DNA of 9,610 nucleotides from Spirochaetota bacterium (lineage in GTDB: Bacteria > Spirochaetota > UBA4802 > JAFGJZ01), in the NCBI GenBank assembly GCA_023396665.1, contig JAEWVL010000217.1, positions 1 through 9,610 on the forward strand, in the 5' to 3' direction. Of the stretch, positions 6,991-9,610 are shown piece by piece. The translations under genes were made by a program, and so were the position numbers. Numbering within the stretch: position 1 is the stretch's first letter; each line of letters starts with the position of its first letter. The notes under the pieces are model-generated. The model searched no databases, was not told where the DNA came from, and worked only from the letters and a program-made list of their open reading frames with translations.

Positions 6991-8175
6991 ATGAAAACAA
7001 AGAAAGGTTCCGGATTCAGTCGCCGTGATTTTTTCAAGCGTACAACGGCTCTTGGTATCGGAGTGCTAGGCTTTTCTCCCCTGTCATTTCTTATCAATTC
7101 GTGCGCTGTCAGGGAAAACAATGATCTTGTAGATCAGTTATACGACACTTCGGTGAAAAAGACCGCACGCGTTTCAGTGGTAAAGATACGTGAAGGCAAT
7201 GTAGCTGCAGCGGTTGAAGAGGCGATAGAAAAAATCGGCGGCATCAGAAAACTGACAAGGGGAAAAGAGCTGATAATGCTGAAGCCGAATCTCGTTTCAG
7301 AAGCAAAATCCATGACGACGAAAGTCGAAGTGACAGAGGCGCTCGCCTCTCTCATGCTTTCGGCGGGCAAAAAGGTGTCTATTGCCGAGGGCAGCGCCGC
7401 AGCGGCGGGTTTGAACCATCTCGGCGGCGAGGATTACCGTACGAACAACGAAAGAATTCTCGAAGCCTTACAGAAAAAAGCCTTTGATGAAACCGGCTAC
7501 AGCGAGATGGCCCGGAGACTGCATATCCCCCTTGTTAATCTGCACACGGGAAAAATGAAAAAAGTGCGCATACCCGGCGGCTATGTATTTGAAGAGTTTA
7601 CCATGCATGAGTCGCTGCTGAAAACAGATATGTTCTGTTCAATACCCATGATGAAAACTCATCAGCTGGCGACGGTTACGCTCTCGATGAAAAATCTGTT
7701 CGGAATAATTCCGGGATCGGTGTACGGCACCGTTCGCGGAAATGTGCACGATCTTGCCAGCAAAAAAGACAAAACCGGCACCGACGCCGTTATCATGGAT
7801 CTGTTGAAAGTGCGGCCGATCGATCTTGCGCTAGTCGACGCTTCGTATGCGATGGAGGGAAACGGACCCTCGTTCGGGCGCACCTTTCCCATGAACCTGA
7901 TTATTGCGGGCGACAATGCTCTGGCAGTTGATACGGTTTCGTCAATACTGATGGGCTTTGATCCGCGTACGATACCGACTTTCACCTGGGCGCAACGCAG
8001 CGGTATGGCGCCCTTTGCTCTCGGCGAGATAGAAGTGCTCGGCGAACGTGTTGATACGGTATGGAAAAAGTTTGCAGCACCGAAAGTATATCCGTGGTCG
8101 ATCGTGAGAAAAGTATGGGGTCAGAAAACTCTCGCGGCGGGCAAGAGAACCGCCGTGATGAAGGTACCGGTATGA
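6991..8175 (+). CDS. Tat-exported DUF362 family protein
   Basis: The N-terminus carries a textbook twin-arginine motif, SRRDFFK (10-16), followed by a hydrophobic stretch (18-35). The protein should therefore cross the inner membrane folded, as Tat substrates often do when they carry a cofactor. FLINSC (33-38) puts C38 where a lipoprotein cysteine could be, but Asn at -2 makes the lipobox doubtful. The body matches DUF362: LKPNLVS (97-103), a helix then VSIAEGSA (129-136), IPMMKTHQ (218-225), SMKNLFGI (232-239), YAMEGNGPS (286-294) and GDNALAVDTV (307-316). DUF362 proteins are poorly understood, and some are fused to iron-sulfur ferredoxin domains. No such cysteine cluster is present here; C38 and C216 are the only cysteines. 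At 394 residues it looks complete. It leads a likely operon with the propeller gene 37 bp downstream. The biochemical role is unknown. Confidence 0.9.
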   Translation: MKTKKGSGFSRRDFFKRTTALGIGVLGFSPLSFLINSCAVRENNDLVDQLYDTSVKKTARVSVVKIREGNVAAAVEEAIEKIGGIRKLTRGKELIMLKPNLVSEAKSMTTKVEVTEALASLMLSAGKKVSIAEGSAAAAGLNHLGGEDYRTNNERILEALQKKAFDETGYSEMARRLHIPLVNLHTGKMKKVRIPGGYVFEEFTMHESLLKTDMFCSIPMMKTHQLATVTLSMKNLFGIIPGSVYGTVRGNVHDLASKKDKTGTDAVIMDLLKVRPIDLALVDASYAMEGNGPSFGRTFPMNLIIAGDNALAVDTVSSILMGFDPRTIPTFTWAQRSGMAPFALGEIEVLGERVDTVWKKFAAPKVYPWSIVRKVWGQKTLAAGKRTAVMKVPV

Positions 8176-8212
8176 TACGTCTGCTCGAAAATCAAAAGGA
8201 TGCGAAGAATAT

Positions 8213-9205
8213 ATGAAAATAAGAATAGCAACAGTCACAATTTCAGCGCTTCTCATTGTCGCCTGCGCGGCAAGCGCACAGAATGATTTTTACAAAATGC
8301 CTTCCGCCGATAACCCGATTAAAATCAATATCCCTTACAGCTCTTCGGTGAATCTCGGCGTAAGCATCACAGAGCCCGACGGAAAAGTAACAAAGCTTAC
8401 CGAAAACAAAATCGATTTCAAACCATCCTGGTCAAAAGAGGGTGACATGATAACCTTTTTCAGATCGGATCGCTATTTCGGGCCCTTCCATGTCTGGAAA
8501 GCGGCGATCTGTGTGATCAATGCCGACGGCAGCGCTTTCAGACAGCTGACCGAAGGCAAATACGCCGATTTTAATCCCACCTGGACAAGAGACGGATCGA
8601 AAAAAGTCATCTTCAGCCGCTACGCGCGCAAAGGGCCGCGACACTGCGAGGTCTTCATCACTTCTCCTGATGCGAAGCCCGGCGATGAACAGCTGATATC
8701 GGAGCCCGGTTTTCCCTATTTCGAGTGGGCTATGAGCGCTCTGGCGGACGGGAGAATCTTTGTCGAAAAAACCACGCCCGAAGGTACAAGTTCCTGGCTT
8801 TTGCGGATGAAACCCGGCGAGAAGGGAACCTATCAGCAGCTCAGCCGGCCGACGACAAAACAATGGCATAAACTGTCGATATCACCCGACGAAAAGCGCG
8901 TCTGTTACATGCTGGATAACAATGACGATCCCTCGTCATATGAAGATGTGGTCATCGCCTACGCTGATTTCGACAAACAGGCTCTTACGATTACGAATCA
9001 GGTGATAATCACCGAAGACAAGCGCTCCTATATCTGCGAGTATCCCCGCTGGACTCCTGACGGAAAGCACATCGTCTACGATTCGAACAGAAGCGGAAAA
9101 TACCAGGTCTACGCGTACCGGCTCAGCGACGGGGTTACCGCGCGATTGACGAAGAACGCTTCGGCAAACGACATGTTTGCGCATTTCAAGGGGGCGCCGA
9201 AGTAA
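8213..9205 (+). CDS. Exported TolB-like (PD40/WD40-like) beta-propeller protein, possible lipoprotein
   Basis: The 330-residue product has a signal peptide with two readings. IVAC (15-18) is an acceptable lipobox, while ASAQ (20-23) is a good signal peptidase I site. The mature protein contains repeated propeller blades of the TolB type. In each, a (K/R)LT or QLT strand end is followed by a P-x-W-(S/T)-x-(D/E)-G turn and a hydrophobic strand: LTENKIDFKPSWSKEG (62-77), LTEGKYADFNPTWTRDG (112-128) and YPRWTPDGKHIVYDSNRSG (277-295). LSISPDEKRVCYM (221-233) is a further blade. Such propellers usually bind proteins or glycans rather than catalyse reactions. It is shorter than TolB and lacks the TolB N-terminal domain, so it is not called tolB. 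The start follows a weak purine-rich site. It lies 37 bp behind the DUF362 gene and is probably cotranscribed, so the two may act together in the envelope. Its last 20 bp overlap the oncoming regulator gene. Confidence 0.88.
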   Translation: MKIRIATVTISALLIVACAASAQNDFYKMPSADNPIKINIPYSSSVNLGVSITEPDGKVTKLTENKIDFKPSWSKEGDMITFFRSDRYFGPFHVWKAAICVINADGSAFRQLTEGKYADFNPTWTRDGSKKVIFSRYARKGPRHCEVFITSPDAKPGDEQLISEPGFPYFEWAMSALADGRIFVEKTTPEGTSSWLLRMKPGEKGTYQQLSRPTTKQWHKLSISPDEKRVCYMLDNNDDPSSYEDVVIAYADFDKQALTITNQVIITEDKRSYICEYPRWTPDGKHIVYDSNRSGKYQVYAYRLSDGVTARLTKNASANDMFAHFKGAPK

Positions 9206-9610
9206 GGGCTGCGGAGTTTTCGCGGCAGCTGTTGATCAGGTCGATGCGGTTTTCCGAGGAGGTTTTCTGAAACATATTGTAGACGTGCTTTTTAACGGTT
9301 GAACACGAGATTTGCAGATTGGCAGCAATCTGATCGTTGGTGTAGCCGGCGATGATCAGATGAAGAACCTCCTCTTCGCGTGCGGTGAAAGCGAATCGTT
9401 CAATACCGACGCAGGCAGCGCTCCTGTCACGCCTGCCCATCCTGACAAGATAGGGGTAGGAATAGCGTGCGACAAGGACAGACACAAGCAGAGGGCTGAT
9501 GAGAGAGAAAGACAATCCCGCCGGTTTCTGCGCGTGCAGCTTCGGAAAAAGCGCCCAGAAGCAGTCGATAAAACCGGGAACGAGATAAACAATACCGAGA
9601 ACAAAACCGT
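9186..9610 (-). CDS. Membrane-bound LuxR-type transcriptional regulator (partial, 5' end beyond the window)
   Basis: The frame is open to the right edge, so this is the C-terminal part of a longer protein of about 141 visible residues. The visible part begins with a hydrophobic helix (FVLGIVYLVPGFIDCFWALF). A second follows after a short loop (FSLISPLLVSVLVARYSYPYLV). Then comes a basic stretch (MGRRDRS) and a complete LuxR/GerE helix-turn-helix. The HTH hallmarks are FTAREEEVLHLIIAGYTN, IAANLQIS and TVKKHVYNMFQK. This recalls regulators with several transmembrane helices joined to a cytoplasmic LuxR domain, which sense something at the membrane. The in-frame TTG at 9513-9515 is not a credible start because it lies between the two helices. 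No receiver domain is visible. The 3' end overlaps the converging propeller gene by 20 bp. The regulator might control nearby operons, which is only inference from proximity. Confidence 0.85.
   Translation of the reverse strand, partial: GFVLGIVYLVPGFIDCFWALFPKLHAQKPAGLSFSLISPLLVSVLVARYSYPYLVRMGRRDRSAACVGIERFAFTAREEEVLHLIIAGYTNDQIAANLQISCSTVKKHVYNMFQKTSSENRIDLINSCRENSAALTSAPP

Noticed and set aside
8432..8869. Minus-strand open frame inside the propeller gene
   Set aside because: It lies wholly within a well-supported gene, has no recognisable motif and no ribosome site. The same applies to the other short antisense frames across the window.
8213..9205. Annotation as tolB of the Tol-Pal system
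   Set aside because: The protein is shorter than TolB, lacks the TolB N-terminal domain, and no pal, tolA, tolQ or tolR gene is adjacent.
9513..9515. TTG as the start of the LuxR-type protein
   Set aside because: The same frame continues to the window edge and encodes another hydrophobic helix, so the TTG is an internal leucine codon.

Overview
The window looks like chromosomal DNA from a diderm (Gram-negative type) bacterium of moderate GC content. The support is a Sec signal peptide, a Tat signal, possible lipoboxes, a TolB-like propeller protein and a SpoIIE-type phosphatase. The mix of signalling phosphatase, unusual exported proteins and a membrane-bound LuxR-type regulator would suit a Leptospirales-like spirochaete, but this is a weak guess. 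There is no 16S gene or other marker. No tRNA, rRNA, CRISPR array, insertion sequence or prophage signature was found. Genes are densely packed and look like native genome.

Layout, left to right. (1) A leftward pair: a large exported or membrane-anchored helical protein of 808 residues with a C-terminal PsbP-like domain (1094-3520), whose 3' end overlaps the start of mnmA (55-1119), a tRNA 2-thiouridylase. (2) A 272-bp divergent spacer with repeated CTGT/ACAG half-sites. (3) A rightward SpoIIE/PP2C-type serine phosphatase with a CBS-like N-terminal half (3793-4947). It converges on (4) a leftward two-gene unit: a small secreted two-cysteine protein (6261-6704), then a membrane-anchored GH5 glycoside hydrolase (5005-6219). 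A strong hairpin sits in the 57-bp convergent gap. (5) A 286-bp divergent spacer with a perfect 20-bp palindrome touching the -35 box of a good sigma-70 promoter. (6) A rightward pair: a Tat-exported DUF362 protein (6991-8175) and an exported TolB-like beta-propeller protein (8213-9205). (7) The 3' part of a leftward gene for a membrane-bound LuxR-type regulator (9186 to the right edge), overlapping the propeller gene tail to tail by 20 bp.

MnmA makes 2-thiouridine at tRNA position 34. The PP2C protein probably acts in a partner-switching signalling cascade whose partners are not in the window. The GH5 enzyme and the small protein before it act in the periplasm or at the cell surface. The DUF362 and propeller genes look like one transcription unit under the palindrome promoter, acting in the envelope on an unknown substrate. 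I see no defence system or cluster matching a recognised new system. The most distinctive features are the palindrome-controlled DUF362-propeller operon and the 808-residue PsbP-tailed protein coupled to mnmA.
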